Position numbers and translations under genes: made by a program
In this document: positions 27,663-35,931 of the stretch, one piece after another
Layout of the letters: each line of letters opens with the position of its first letter
Position numbering within the stretch: position 1 is the first letter of the stretch
The notes under the pieces: model-generated
Told to the model about the DNA's origin: nothing
Seen by the model: only the letters and a program-made list of their open reading frames with translations
Databases searched by the model: none
Assembly: GCA_900318555.1 (NCBI GenBank)
Contig: ONKX01000016.1
Coordinates: 1-47,727, forward strand
Origin: an uncultured Prevotellaceae bacterium
Lineage (GTDB): Bacteria > Bacteroidota > Bacteroidia > Bacteroidales > Bacteroidaceae
Length of the DNA stretch: 47,727 bases
Direction of reading: 5' to 3'

Positions 27663-28639
27663 CTTATCAGTTTTTTATTTGCCTTTATGTTGTCTTCACT
27701 TCCGTACATTCCCTCACCATTGATGTTAGGGATAAACAGATGAGCCTTGCCGCGAAGTTTGGGCTGGGCACTGTTCAGCTCTTCCACAGGACAGCTGAAT
27801 TCCAGCAGGTGATGATAGCCCACAACCTCGTTGCGCATGTGCAGATAGCCCCTGGCAACAGCGTCTTCCGTATCATCATTTATATAGTAAGATGTACATC
27901 CTTGACTTTCACAGTAAGCCACCCACTGTCGAACGCTGATGTCCGTCGTTTGTTGGCTGTAATTGCTTAACAGCATCTCAAGATGTATGGTGGCGTTAGC
28001 CAGTTGCGGTGCAGAACTCAAGAAAAAGTCCGACTTCACGTTGTCTGGATGGCTTGCCATATTGCGAACAAAATGCTGTTCCAGTTCACGCCGACTCGAA
28101 AGGGAAAGCAATTCATAGTCAACGGGTACTGCCATGTTTATAATCTCGGAACCATCACGTCGCCAAATCACTTGCCACGCCTTATTGTCTCGTAGTGATA
28201 TGCTGCATTCGTCCGTCGGTTGGATGCTGCATACGGTCTGCCACGTGCCATTGAACAACAGGATTTTCTGTAACAGCAGGTCATTTTCTGAATGGATCAG
28301 ACTTCGGTCAAGGGCGGCATATTCTATGCAGTCATATATCGGTGACGGTTTCTGCTGGCGCATCATGTCGCTGAATAGCGGAAGACCGATATGCTCAACT
28401 TCTCCGTCGGCACCTATTCTCACTGCTACTGCCTGTCCTGAGGCCAAAGTGACGGTCGAGGTTGTTCCAGCAAAAGCATTATCAATCTGCTGTTCCATAT
28501 TCAGTTTCGTTGCAGCAGTCTGTAACATCCGGCAGCGATACTCTCTACTGCCAACGCCATGGGGTATTGCCAATAGACAAAAGACTACTAAAGCGTGTCT
28601 GATGTCGAATTTACGGCATAATAGTCTTTTTCGTTCCAT
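27659..28639 (-). CDS. Exported protein of unknown function
   Basis: The 326 residues have an N-terminal positively charged hydrophobic segment (RHALVVFCLLAIPHGVG) that acts as signal peptide or anchor. No domain is recognised. It has several Cys (CIEYAA, CSIQPTDECSI, CESQGCTSYY), so disulfides in the periplasm are possible. The start codon lies inside the 3' end of the kinase gene (29-bp overlap), and the stop overlaps the next start by 4 nt. This tight packing suggests the three products are made in fixed ratios. Confidence 0.65.
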   Translation of the reverse strand: MERKRLLCRKFDIRHALVVFCLLAIPHGVGSREYRCRMLQTAATKLNMEQQIDNAFAGTTSTVTLASGQAVAVRIGADGEVEHIGLPLFSDMMRQQKPSPIYDCIEYAALDRSLIHSENDLLLQKILLFNGTWQTVCSIQPTDECSISLRDNKAWQVIWRRDGSEIINMAVPVDYELLSLSSRRELEQHFVRNMASHPDNVKSDFFLSSAPQLANATIHLEMLLSNYSQQTTDISVRQWVAYCESQGCTSYYINDDTEDAVARGYLHMRNEVVGYHHLLEFSCPVEELNSAQPKLRGKAHLFIPNINGEGMYGSEDNIKANKKLIR

Positions 28640-30056
28640 CTGCTTTTATCCAAGTTCCTTGATACAAGTATCCGTCGTCGTCGAATTCTGCGTTGCTAAT
28701 CTTATCTCCTGCCTGAGCGCTTATCGAGCCGCCATTGCTACAACGAATCGTTGCAGAAGACGTAAACGTCAGCGTCCCGAAACCAATAGGCTTGCCACCA
28801 CTGACTCTGCCGCTCCATGAACCATAGCGCAGATTGCCTTTCGCAACCTTAGGTTCTGGCTTGGCTTCCGGCTTAGGTTCTGCCTTGGGCTCGAGCGTAG
28901 CCGTAGCCGCAGGTTCCGCTGTAGGCTCTGCCTGAGGAACAGCCACTTGTTCATTTTGAACTGCTGCCGTTATGTCCGGTTTCGTCTGTGGCTTTTGCAT
29001 CATGACAAAAACGCCCACACCTATCAAGGCGAGTGCTGCAACTGCACCGGCGACTATACCGATTATCCGTTTATCGACAGGTTTGGATGGGCCTTTTGGG
29101 GTTATAGGCTTTTTGGCAGCCCATGTGACAGCCTCCAAGTCCACACGCATTTGTGCCGAGGTCCGATAGCGTAAGTCCTGCTTCTTCTCGCAAGCCTTTG
29201 CAATAATCTTTCGAAGCTGTTTGTTATGGACGGCCGTCAATGGCAGTTTCGTCTTCAGCTGATGCTCCAGTATTTCGTGACGTGGCCCCTCAAAGGGAGT
29301 ATGACCGACGATACACTGATAAAGCAGGACACCCATCGCATAGATATCCGTAGTCTGGTTCTGATGCTGGATGTCGCCTAACACCAGTTCGGGAGCAGCA
29401 TATTCCGGCTTTCCCAAAAACTTTCCTGCCACCGTCAGTCCCTTGTCGTTCGTTGTCAGCGTATTCATCTGCTTGGCAATGCCGAAGTCTATCAACTTGA
29501 TATGGCCATCTTGGGTTATCATGATGTTCGAGGGGTCGATGTCACGATGGATATAGCCAGCGTCATGCAACGCCATCAGTCCGGAAAGGATGTTCATGAC
29601 TACGGTCCGTGCAAAGTGTTCCGAGTCGTTTTGATAGTCGGCTAACAGCTTTTCTGCAAACGGCACGCTAACCCCGTCACGGTCGGTGGTCTTGCCTTCC
29701 ATCAAGTCGGACAACGAGACACCTGTCAGCAGTTCGCTGACCACATGATAGTGCATCTTCACGTCACCGAACTGAGTGCGTTCGGCAATCTCTATAAATC
29801 CCAGCATCTCCACCAGGTTGTCGTTGCGTAACTGGATGGAGGCCTCACGCCGGGCACGTTCGATGGCATGTTGTGGCAAGTCGTCGAACATGAACTTGAT
29901 AGCTACAGGGCGCGTTGCTCCTGTGTGTTCATTGACACACGTGCCTTTGAACACCTGCCCCATACCACCAACACCGATAGGTTCGTCGCCAGAGTCCAGC
30001 TGGTAGTAGAGCCCTTTCCGCTTCTCAGTTTCTCCCTGTAGTCTGATTGTCGCCAT
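28611..30056 (-). CDS. Membrane Ser/Thr protein kinase with MORN-like C-terminal domain
   Basis: The 481 residues have a cytoplasmic Hanks-type kinase domain (about 20-300): glycine loop GVGGMGQVFKG, Lys54 in VAIKF, Asp190 in DFGIAK and APE. The catalytic loop reads HRDIDPSN (Asp172), so the usual Lys two residues after the catalytic Asp is an Asp (174). A membrane segment (about 329-350) and a Glu/Pro/Ala-rich linker follow. The C-terminal 75 residues resemble MORN-type repeats (YGSWSGRV...GFGTLTF, YQGTWIKADGTKK) and should lie outside the cytoplasm, perhaps as sensor. The kinase domain is very close to the one at 31090. Confidence 0.9.
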   Translation of the reverse strand: MATIRLQGETEKRKGLYYQLDSGDEPIGVGGMGQVFKGTCVNEHTGATRPVAIKFMFDDLPQHAIERARREASIQLRNDNLVEMLGFIEIAERTQFGDVKMHYHVVSELLTGVSLSDLMEGKTTDRDGVSVPFAEKLLADYQNDSEHFARTVVMNILSGLMALHDAGYIHRDIDPSNIMITQDGHIKLIDFGIAKQMNTLTTNDKGLTVAGKFLGKPEYAAPELVLGDIQHQNQTTDIYAMGVLLYQCIVGHTPFEGPRHEILEHQLKTKLPLTAVHNKQLRKIIAKACEKKQDLRYRTSAQMRVDLEAVTWAAKKPITPKGPSKPVDKRIIGIVAGAVAALALIGVGVFVMMQKPQTKPDITAAVQNEQVAVPQAEPTAEPAATATLEPKAEPKPEAKPEPKVAKGNLRYGSWSGRVSGGKPIGFGTLTFTSSATIRCSNGGSISAQAGDKISNAEFDDDGYLYQGTWIKADGTKKTIMP

Positions 30057-30064
30057 TTTTATTG

Positions 30065-31054
30065 CTATTTCTGTTGGATGACCGTCATCCTGAACTTTTT
30101 ATCCTCGCTGGAGAATACGATCTCTCCCTTGCGACCCGTACTGAATTCAGGACTTTTCTTGTCTATTGACTTTGTGACGAGTGTTACTTTCGAGGTCTTT
30201 GTGTCCTGTCCAGTTGATGCTGCAGCAGTGCCTGTCACAGCTTTTTTCAATGCAGAGCCTAACTGACCAAAGATACCTTTTTCTTTCTTCACCTCTACTT
30301 TCACCTCGACCCAGTCTGGCTTCGATTCCACATACCACGTCTGGTCGTAGTTCGTAGAGATGATGGAGTCGGAGTTGGTATAAACCTCTATTGATTTCTT
30401 GCCGCCTTTCAGTCCGAACTCCACCTGATGGTGGTCGGTGCTGAGCGTTACGGACTTACCTAATTGCCGAACCTTGATCTCCTTCTGATTGTCACCATAG
30501 TCTATCTGTATCACCTGCTCACGGTCCAGCGTCTGGTCGTTAGCTTCAACAGCAATGTCTATCGACTTGGCATCGTTACTCCGAGTAACTTTCAGGAAAT
30601 TATCCATGCCTCCCACTCCTGCCGGCACACTGAATTTCCAATTCTTCGTAGGTGCGTCCACCCTTACATTGAGTGAGCCTGCCTTATCGCCGTCGAACAC
30701 GATATTGCTATGGCTGACGGAGAATCTCGTGGATGTCGTGGCCGTTGAAGCAGTTTGCGACGTCCCTTTCTTGCTGCTACCTCCACCACCGCCGCCTCGT
30801 TTTATCTGCGATATATTCTTGTTACAGATGGCAATCTGGTTGTCGCACATCTTTTTCTTGTCAGCGGTTGTGTATGCGACCTTTGCTGCCTTAAACTTTT
30901 GGATAGCCGCATTTTGGGATGCCACTGTCATTGTCTGCTGCAATTTCTGGCCATCAATAAATAGTTTGTCACCATTCTGTGCCAAGGCCACCGCAGCCAC
31001 GCACAGCATGAATGCCATGACCATCAATCTCGATAAAATATGACTCTTTCTCAT
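30065..31054 (-). CDS. Exported BACON-domain protein
   Basis: About 329 residues. The start at 31054 (MRKSHILSRLMVMAFMLCVAAVALAQ) gives a signal peptide. A short helical region (about 26-85, KKKMCDNQIAICNKN with two Cys) and a Gly-rich linker precede two BACON-like domains (FSVSHSNIVFDGDKAGSLNVRV, then VTLSTDHHQVEFGLKGGKK). A conserved KGEIVFSSEDKKFRMTVIQQK strand ends it. It lies between two paralogous kinase genes, 8 bp and 35 bp away. It is probably a periplasmic ligand-binding partner of one of them (inference). Confidence 0.78.
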   Translation of the reverse strand: MRKSHILSRLMVMAFMLCVAAVALAQNGDKLFIDGQKLQQTMTVASQNAAIQKFKAAKVAYTTADKKKMCDNQIAICNKNISQIKRGGGGGGSSKKGTSQTASTATTSTRFSVSHSNIVFDGDKAGSLNVRVDAPTKNWKFSVPAGVGGMDNFLKVTRSNDAKSIDIAVEANDQTLDREQVIQIDYGDNQKEIKVRQLGKSVTLSTDHHQVEFGLKGGKKSIEVYTNSDSIISTNYDQTWYVESKPDWVEVKVEVKKEKGIFGQLGSALKKAVTGTAAASTGQDTKTSKVTLVTKSIDKKSPEFSTGRKGEIVFSSEDKKFRMTVIQQK

Positions 31055-31061
31055 AATCTTC

Positions 31062-31103
31062 CCAATTCTCAATTTTCAACTTTCAACCTTCAATTTCCAA
31101 TTC
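31062..31103. repeat. Heptanucleotide array at a kinase 3' end and spacer
   Basis: Six 7-nt units of the TCAATTT/TCAACTT/CCAATTC type fill the spacer and run over the last codons of the kinase gene at 31090. They are of the same class as the arrays in gltB-gltD, glnB-amt and carA. Confidence 0.75.
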
Positions 31104-32517
31104 CCTTCAGAAAGTCTTCCACGGCTTTTGCCCGTTTCGCATAGCCCTCTGACATCTCGCTCTCACCCAGTTCCTTCATCTCCTCAGCCTGGTTGGAGAA
31201 AGTTTCCTGAGCTTTCTTAAGGGCTGATATAGCCTTTTGCATGTGTGAGTCGATGTCAATCTTTACCTTATACGTTTTGTCTTTGCTTACAGCGTCGGCC
31301 ACCTCCTGATAGGCTGTCACGGCTGTCATCAGCGACTGTTCATAATTTTCCCGTTCGCTGTCCATGCCGTCCTCCATATCCTCGTCGGCCTTACTGATTT
31401 TAGCATTGATGTCTGCCATAAACTGCGTCTTTTGCTTCTCAAACAGGGCCTGCTCAGCCTGGGCTTTAGTGGCTTCCTGTTTGCCTTTGACCACTACACC
31501 GACAACGGCCAGTATGACAACCAATGCCGCAGCAATGCCGGCAAGCATCATTTTCTTCTGCTTGGTCAGTCCGCCCTTCATAGCCTTGGGATTTTCTATT
31601 GCCACACGCATCTCAGACGACGTCTGGAAGCGCAATTCCTGCTTCTTCTCACACGCCCTGGCAATGATAGCCCGCAAGTCCTTGTTCTTGATGACATCCA
31701 GCGGCAATTTGGCCTTCAACTGTTTCTCAAGAATCTCATGACGTGCACCCTCAAAAGGAGTATGTCCAATGATACACTGATAGAGCAGAATACCCATCGC
31801 ATAGATATCCGTAGTCTGGTTCTGATGTTGGATGTCGCCCAATGCCAATTCAGGAGCAGCATATTCCGGCTTCCCCATAAACTTGCCAGCCACCGTCAGT
31901 GCCTTGTCACTGGTGGTCAGCGTATTCATCTGCTTGGCAATACCGAAATCAATGAGCTTGATATGTCCGTCCGTTGTCACCATGATGTTCGAAGGGTCAA
32001 TATCACGGTGGATATAGCCCGCATCATGCAGCGCCATCAGTCCAGACAGCACATTGACGACAATAATCTTGGCAAAGTGTTCCGGGTCGTTCTTGAAATC
32101 CTGCTGCAACTTCACGGCATAAGCCACATCCTCGCCATCACGATCCTGCGTCTTACCCTCGAAGATGTCTGATAAAGACACACCTGTCAGCAGTTCACTG
32201 ACCACGTGAAAGTGTTTCTTTACTTCACCTAAAGCTGTAGTCTCATCAATTTCGATGAATCCCAGCATCTCCACCAGGTTGTCGTTGCGCAATTGGATGG
32301 AGGCTTCGCGACGGGCACGTTCGATAGCCTGCGGGGGCAGGTCATCATACATGAATTTGATAGCTACAGGACGCGTTACTCCTGTGCGTTCATTGACACA
32401 AATGCCTTTGAACACCTGGCCCATTCCACCTACGCCAATGGGCTCGTCCTCAGAGTCCAACTGGAAATAAATGCCTTTCTTCTTTTCGGCTTCTCCTTGT
32501 AATCTAATAACTGACAT
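31090..32517 (-). CDS. Membrane Ser/Thr protein kinase with coiled-coil C-terminal domain
   Basis: The 475 residues have a Hanks-type kinase domain almost colinear with the one at 28611 (GVGGMGQVFKG, Lys54, DFGIAKQ). It shares the odd HRDIDPSN loop. One membrane segment (about 325-347, MLAGIAAALVVILAVVGVVV) is followed by a ~125-residue charged helical domain outside the cytoplasm (KAQAEQALFEKQ, ADEDMEDGMDSEREN, EEMKELGESEMSEGYAKRA). The two kinases look like products of a tandem duplication that kept the catalytic part and exchanged the outer part. It lies 6 bp downstream of the PP2C gene, an obvious kinase-phosphatase pair. Confidence 0.92.
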   Translation of the reverse strand: MSVIRLQGEAEKKKGIYFQLDSEDEPIGVGGMGQVFKGICVNERTGVTRPVAIKFMYDDLPPQAIERARREASIQLRNDNLVEMLGFIEIDETTALGEVKKHFHVVSELLTGVSLSDIFEGKTQDRDGEDVAYAVKLQQDFKNDPEHFAKIIVVNVLSGLMALHDAGYIHRDIDPSNIMVTTDGHIKLIDFGIAKQMNTLTTSDKALTVAGKFMGKPEYAAPELALGDIQHQNQTTDIYAMGILLYQCIIGHTPFEGARHEILEKQLKAKLPLDVIKNKDLRAIIARACEKKQELRFQTSSEMRVAIENPKAMKGGLTKQKKMMLAGIAAALVVILAVVGVVVKGKQEATKAQAEQALFEKQKTQFMADINAKISKADEDMEDGMDSERENYEQSLMTAVTAYQEVADAVSKDKTYKVKIDIDSHMQKAISALKKAQETFSNQAEEMKELGESEMSEGYAKRAKAVEDFLKGIGN

Positions 32518-32523
32518 CGCTTA

Positions 32524-33990
32524 TTATAATTGTTTTTTAATTTCTTGTATTTTCTTTGACAGTTGCTGTATCTTGTCCTTTGCTGGTCCGGTCGAGATGT
32601 ACTCGTTTTTGTTTTTCGGATTGACAGCGACTTTATCCGTAAGGGGATCCGTACTCTTTAACTCTCGATTAATGGCAGCGATTCTTGAGTTGAATTTTCC
32701 ACCGGTCTTCTTGTCAAGCATCAACAGCTGCTCCACAATTTTTGTCCGATATTCAGCTTTTTTCTTCGCTGCTTCAGGCCAAGTGCTACCCTTTGCTTTT
32801 TCCATTTCTGCAAGCAGGTTGATTGCCCGCTGCGCAAGTTCCTGTGCCGTGGCCCCCGATTTTGCTGCCTGGGGCTTACTTTGCGTATTATCACTAGCCT
32901 TCTGCTGAAGTTCAGTGAGCTTCTTCTCCAGTGAGTCAATCTTGGAGATCAATGTCGCCTGCGATTCTTCCAATAATTCCTTTTCGTAACGCAAGACCTC
33001 CACCTTGGTAATCAATTCCTTGGTATCTCCATCCTTGACATTTTGGTATAATGCCATATTGGATTCCAGCTCCTGATTCTTCTTTTCCAACTCGGCCATC
33101 TTCGGCAAAGCACTCAGCTTGGCGGAACATACAATGTTAAACACAATGCTAACCACCAGTAAAGCCGTAAGTACAGCGAGCGCAATTTTCAGTATTTTAC
33201 TCATCTTATCCTTCAGTATTGAATCCGTATTCATTTCGATGGCAGCCAAAGTGTGGTTGTCGTGATGACCGCCAGTGGAAAAACCTATCTGGTCTATCTC
33301 TGCAGACAAATTGTCCACCAAGTCAGAAAGCGTTTGTTGGGATGTCAGGCGCTGCACCAACTGCTCATGCGGCATGACGCCCCAGACACCATCAGTACAC
33401 ACGAAGAAACGGTCACCTTTCTGATACGGCACTTCTGTTATCTCGGCCGTATGGTTACTGGTATTCCCCAATCCGCGCATGATGACATTCGACTGTGGCG
33501 ACGTACGGGCCTGTTCTTCTGTCAAAGCGTTGTTTCGTACCAACTCTCCTACCAACGAGTGGTCGTCAGTCCGATGTGCAACACGTCCATGGCTAATCCG
33601 ATAGCAGCGACTATCGCCAAGATGCGCAATGATGGCAGACTGCTGATTGATCAACACTGCGACCAACGTAGATCCCATCCCCTTAAGTTGGGGACTTTCA
33701 TCCATCTTCTGATAAAGCGCATCGTTAGCCTTGCTGACAGCCATCTTCATGGCCTCAATACGTGACGTATGAGCATTACATCCTTGTAAAACTGCCATCA
33801 ACGTATTTTTCGCAATATATGAAGCTGTCTTGCCACCAGGACCACCTCCCATACCGTCACACACCACCAAGAGGAATCCAAGGGGTGTGTCCATGCATCC
33901 CCAGTCATCCTGATTTTCAGGACGACCTCCCTGCATGGAGTTTCCTACTCCTTGTAGTGGGATGATATGGGATGTGAACGCTGTTACCAT
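32524..33990 (-). CDS. PP2C-type Ser/Thr phosphatase with TM and coiled-coil tail
   Basis: The 488 residues have an N-terminal PP2C domain (about 5-255) with metal-binding acids in RPENQDDWG (25-29), VCDGMGGGPGG (Asp45), CTDGVWG (Asp200) and GGHHDNHTL (Asp244). A membrane segment (266-288) and a long coiled coil to the end follow (LEKKNQELESNM, IDSLEKKLTELQQK). The catalytic part is cytoplasmic and the coiled coil outside. It should reverse phosphorylation by the neighbouring kinases. It lies just before the 31090 kinase in the same operon. Confidence 0.93.
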   Translation of the reverse strand: MVTAFTSHIIPLQGVGNSMQGGRPENQDDWGCMDTPLGFLLVVCDGMGGGPGGKTASYIAKNTLMAVLQGCNAHTSRIEAMKMAVSKANDALYQKMDESPQLKGMGSTLVAVLINQQSAIIAHLGDSRCYRISHGRVAHRTDDHSLVGELVRNNALTEEQARTSPQSNVIMRGLGNTSNHTAEITEVPYQKGDRFFVCTDGVWGVMPHEQLVQRLTSQQTLSDLVDNLSAEIDQIGFSTGGHHDNHTLAAIEMNTDSILKDKMSKILKIALAVLTALLVVSIVFNIVCSAKLSALPKMAELEKKNQELESNMALYQNVKDGDTKELITKVEVLRYEKELLEESQATLISKIDSLEKKLTELQQKASDNTQSKPQAAKSGATAQELAQRAINLLAEMEKAKGSTWPEAAKKKAEYRTKIVEQLLMLDKKTGGKFNSRIAAINRELKSTDPLTDKVAVNPKNKNEYISTGPAKDKIQQLSKKIQEIKKQL

Positions 33991-34006
33991 AGATAATCCT
34001 GCTGTT

Positions 34007-34657
34007 TTATGACAGTGCGGCTATTAATATAAACACCCAGATTAAGGAGAAAAAGACAGCGAGGCATATCACGATGATAGCTGCTATGTCCCAGTTGGAT
34101 TGTGTCTTGACAAAATCCTCTGCACTGTCCCATCTCTTATTCTCCCAGGCCCAGCGAGTACCGTAAATTCCGAAGATAATGTTCGGAATAAGGGGTATCC
34201 AGCTTCCTAAGAAAATGGCTACGAGAAATGCCCACCAGCAACCATTGAAGAATCCCCAGATGCCATAGAGTCCGAAAGCTCCCCAACTCCACTTATGAAG
34301 GTCAACCTGTGGCTCGGCAGCAGCCCTCAGTGCCTGACTCACTGGTGAGTCTGGCACTGATTGATAGGCATTGTTCACTGGCATGGGTTGTCTTTGCACG
34401 AAGAAGGAGTTAATTTGGTTCCAATTGAGCTGATAACGACCCGCAATCATGATGATGTCCCCCTGACGTATAGGCACGGCACGACGTCTCACCATGATGT
34501 TGTTCACCATGGTTCCATTACTACTATTGTCACGATACATCATCTGATTACCGTCATAGTAGATAGAACCATGATTATTGCTGGCATAGATACATCTGTC
34601 ATCCAAATAGATGTCACTGGTTTTAGATCTACCTATTGTTATCTCTCGTATGTTCAT
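34007..34657 (-). CDS. FHA-domain membrane protein, DUF2628-like C-terminus
   Basis: In the 216 residues an FHA domain (1-85) comes first: ITIGRSKTSDI (Arg10), then ASNNHGSI in place of the usual SRxHA (Ser26, His29), then SSNGTMVNN (Asn47). So the phosphothreonine pocket is mostly kept. Then come two or three membrane segments (about 125-165 and 190-215), with an RWAWENKRWDSAEDFVKTQSNWD loop similar to DUF2628. It should tether phosphorylated partners to the inner membrane. Spacing to both neighbours is under 20 bp. Confidence 0.85.
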   Translation of the reverse strand: MNIREITIGRSKTSDIYLDDRCIYASNNHGSIYYDGNQMMYRDNSSNGTMVNNIMVRRRAVPIRQGDIIMIAGRYQLNWNQINSFFVQRQPMPVNNAYQSVPDSPVSQALRAAAEPQVDLHKWSWGAFGLYGIWGFFNGCWWAFLVAIFLGSWIPLIPNIIFGIYGTRWAWENKRWDSAEDFVKTQSNWDIAAIIVICLAVFFSLIWVFILIAALS

Positions 34658-34669
34658 AACCCTTATACC

Positions 34670-35917
34670 TTATTTAATAGTAAATGGAATGGCTTTCTTG
34701 CTCTTCGCATCATACAGCGCAAAGACTCCCTGGCCGCCTACAATATACTCCGCCTTCGTGGTATGATTCACGCTGGTTTCCAGACTGGCTGGGCGAACCG
34801 TTGCATTAACCAAGTCACGATAGCTGAAGTAGTAATACGATTCCTTACCTTTCTTGTCGGTATATTTGGAAACTTTTACCAACTGATAAGCCTCAAGATT
34901 ACTACCATTGGCACTCCGATATTCCACAGTCACCTTGGTATTGTTATTGGCTTCCCTGTCAATAACCACCTTGTTGCTCAGACTGTCAAACACGATATTG
35001 TCACCCTGCTCCTTGATATTGACTAAGGCAACCTCCTGACGATTGATGACGACATCGCCTTCTTTCAACAGAATGTCATACTTGGGATCATACTTGGGAT
35101 TCTCTTCTTTACGTGTCTCGGCAATATCCGACAACTTAATGCTCTGGATGGCTCCTGACTGCTGCTGCACAAGGAAGTAGTTCTCCGAATCCTTGTCGCT
35201 GGTGTAGTTCTGCTCAATGATGATGCCCTTGGTCTCTGCACCGCTCTTCGTCTTGACAATATCAAGGAGCGGACTTTGGGCAAAGATGTCCTGATTGGGA
35301 TTGATAGGACGGAAGGTGTACTTCACCACATCATTGATTTTGAACGACTGACGCACGCGATTGTTCAAATAGAGTGTCAGCACGGAGTCGTTCTCTTCGG
35401 CATATTGTCCTTCAAACTCCATGCCCGACTTCAACTGGTAGATACGGTTAATGCCTGACAGGGCAGTCTTTGAACGAGGCTCTCCCTTAATGGACACCAC
35501 ATCCTTCCATGCTATCCGATAAGTATTGGGAGCCATCTCCAGATATTTCACCACCTCGCCACGTTCCAAGATCTTTACACGAGACACAGACTTGTTCTTT
35601 GAAGAGACATCGGCAAGCATGAGCGTACGGCTGTCGCCCACACCCTCGAACTCATCGTTCTTTTCTGCCCAGTCAATCCATGCCTTGCCAAGATCTTTTA
35701 TGTTATAGTTTTTCTCATTGCTGATGGTGGCATCCTTACTTTTCAGACATATCTCAGCTATGTCAGTATGGAAAGTCAGATTGCCATTACCTTCCTGTTT
35801 CTGGATATAGCCACTCAGCACTGAACCATTCTTCAGATAGATTTTCTGTACGATAACTGCCTCAGCACTGCCTGCAAAGCCCAGTGCAAATGCTATAATG
35901 GATAATATCTTTTTCAT
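34670..35917 (-). CDS. Exported protein with three SH3/Sm-like repeats, function unknown
   Basis: The 415 residues start with a signal peptide (MKKILSIIAFALGFAGSAEA). Three related segments, each ending in the motif for a small beta barrel, are visible: LKNGSVLSGYIQKQEGN (near 28), LKSGMEFEGQYAEEND (near 163) and KTKSGAETKGIIIEQNY (near 222). The first two are each followed by a hydrophobic strand near I..LK or VVSIKG. No catalytic motif was seen. The C-terminus has a GGQGVFALYDAKSKKAIPF motif. It lies between two FHA genes and is probably the periplasmic part of the signalling complex (inference). Confidence 0.65.
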   Translation of the reverse strand: MKKILSIIAFALGFAGSAEAVIVQKIYLKNGSVLSGYIQKQEGNGNLTFHTDIAEICLKSKDATISNEKNYNIKDLGKAWIDWAEKNDEFEGVGDSRTLMLADVSSKNKSVSRVKILERGEVVKYLEMAPNTYRIAWKDVVSIKGEPRSKTALSGINRIYQLKSGMEFEGQYAEENDSVLTLYLNNRVRQSFKINDVVKYTFRPINPNQDIFAQSPLLDIVKTKSGAETKGIIIEQNYTSDKDSENYFLVQQQSGAIQSIKLSDIAETRKEENPKYDPKYDILLKEGDVVINRQEVALVNIKEQGDNIVFDSLSNKVVIDREANNNTKVTVEYRSANGSNLEAYQLVKVSKYTDKKGKESYYYFSYRDLVNATVRPASLETSVNHTTKAEYIVGGQGVFALYDAKSKKAIPFTIK

Positions 35918-35931
35918 AGCTTACTATTATA

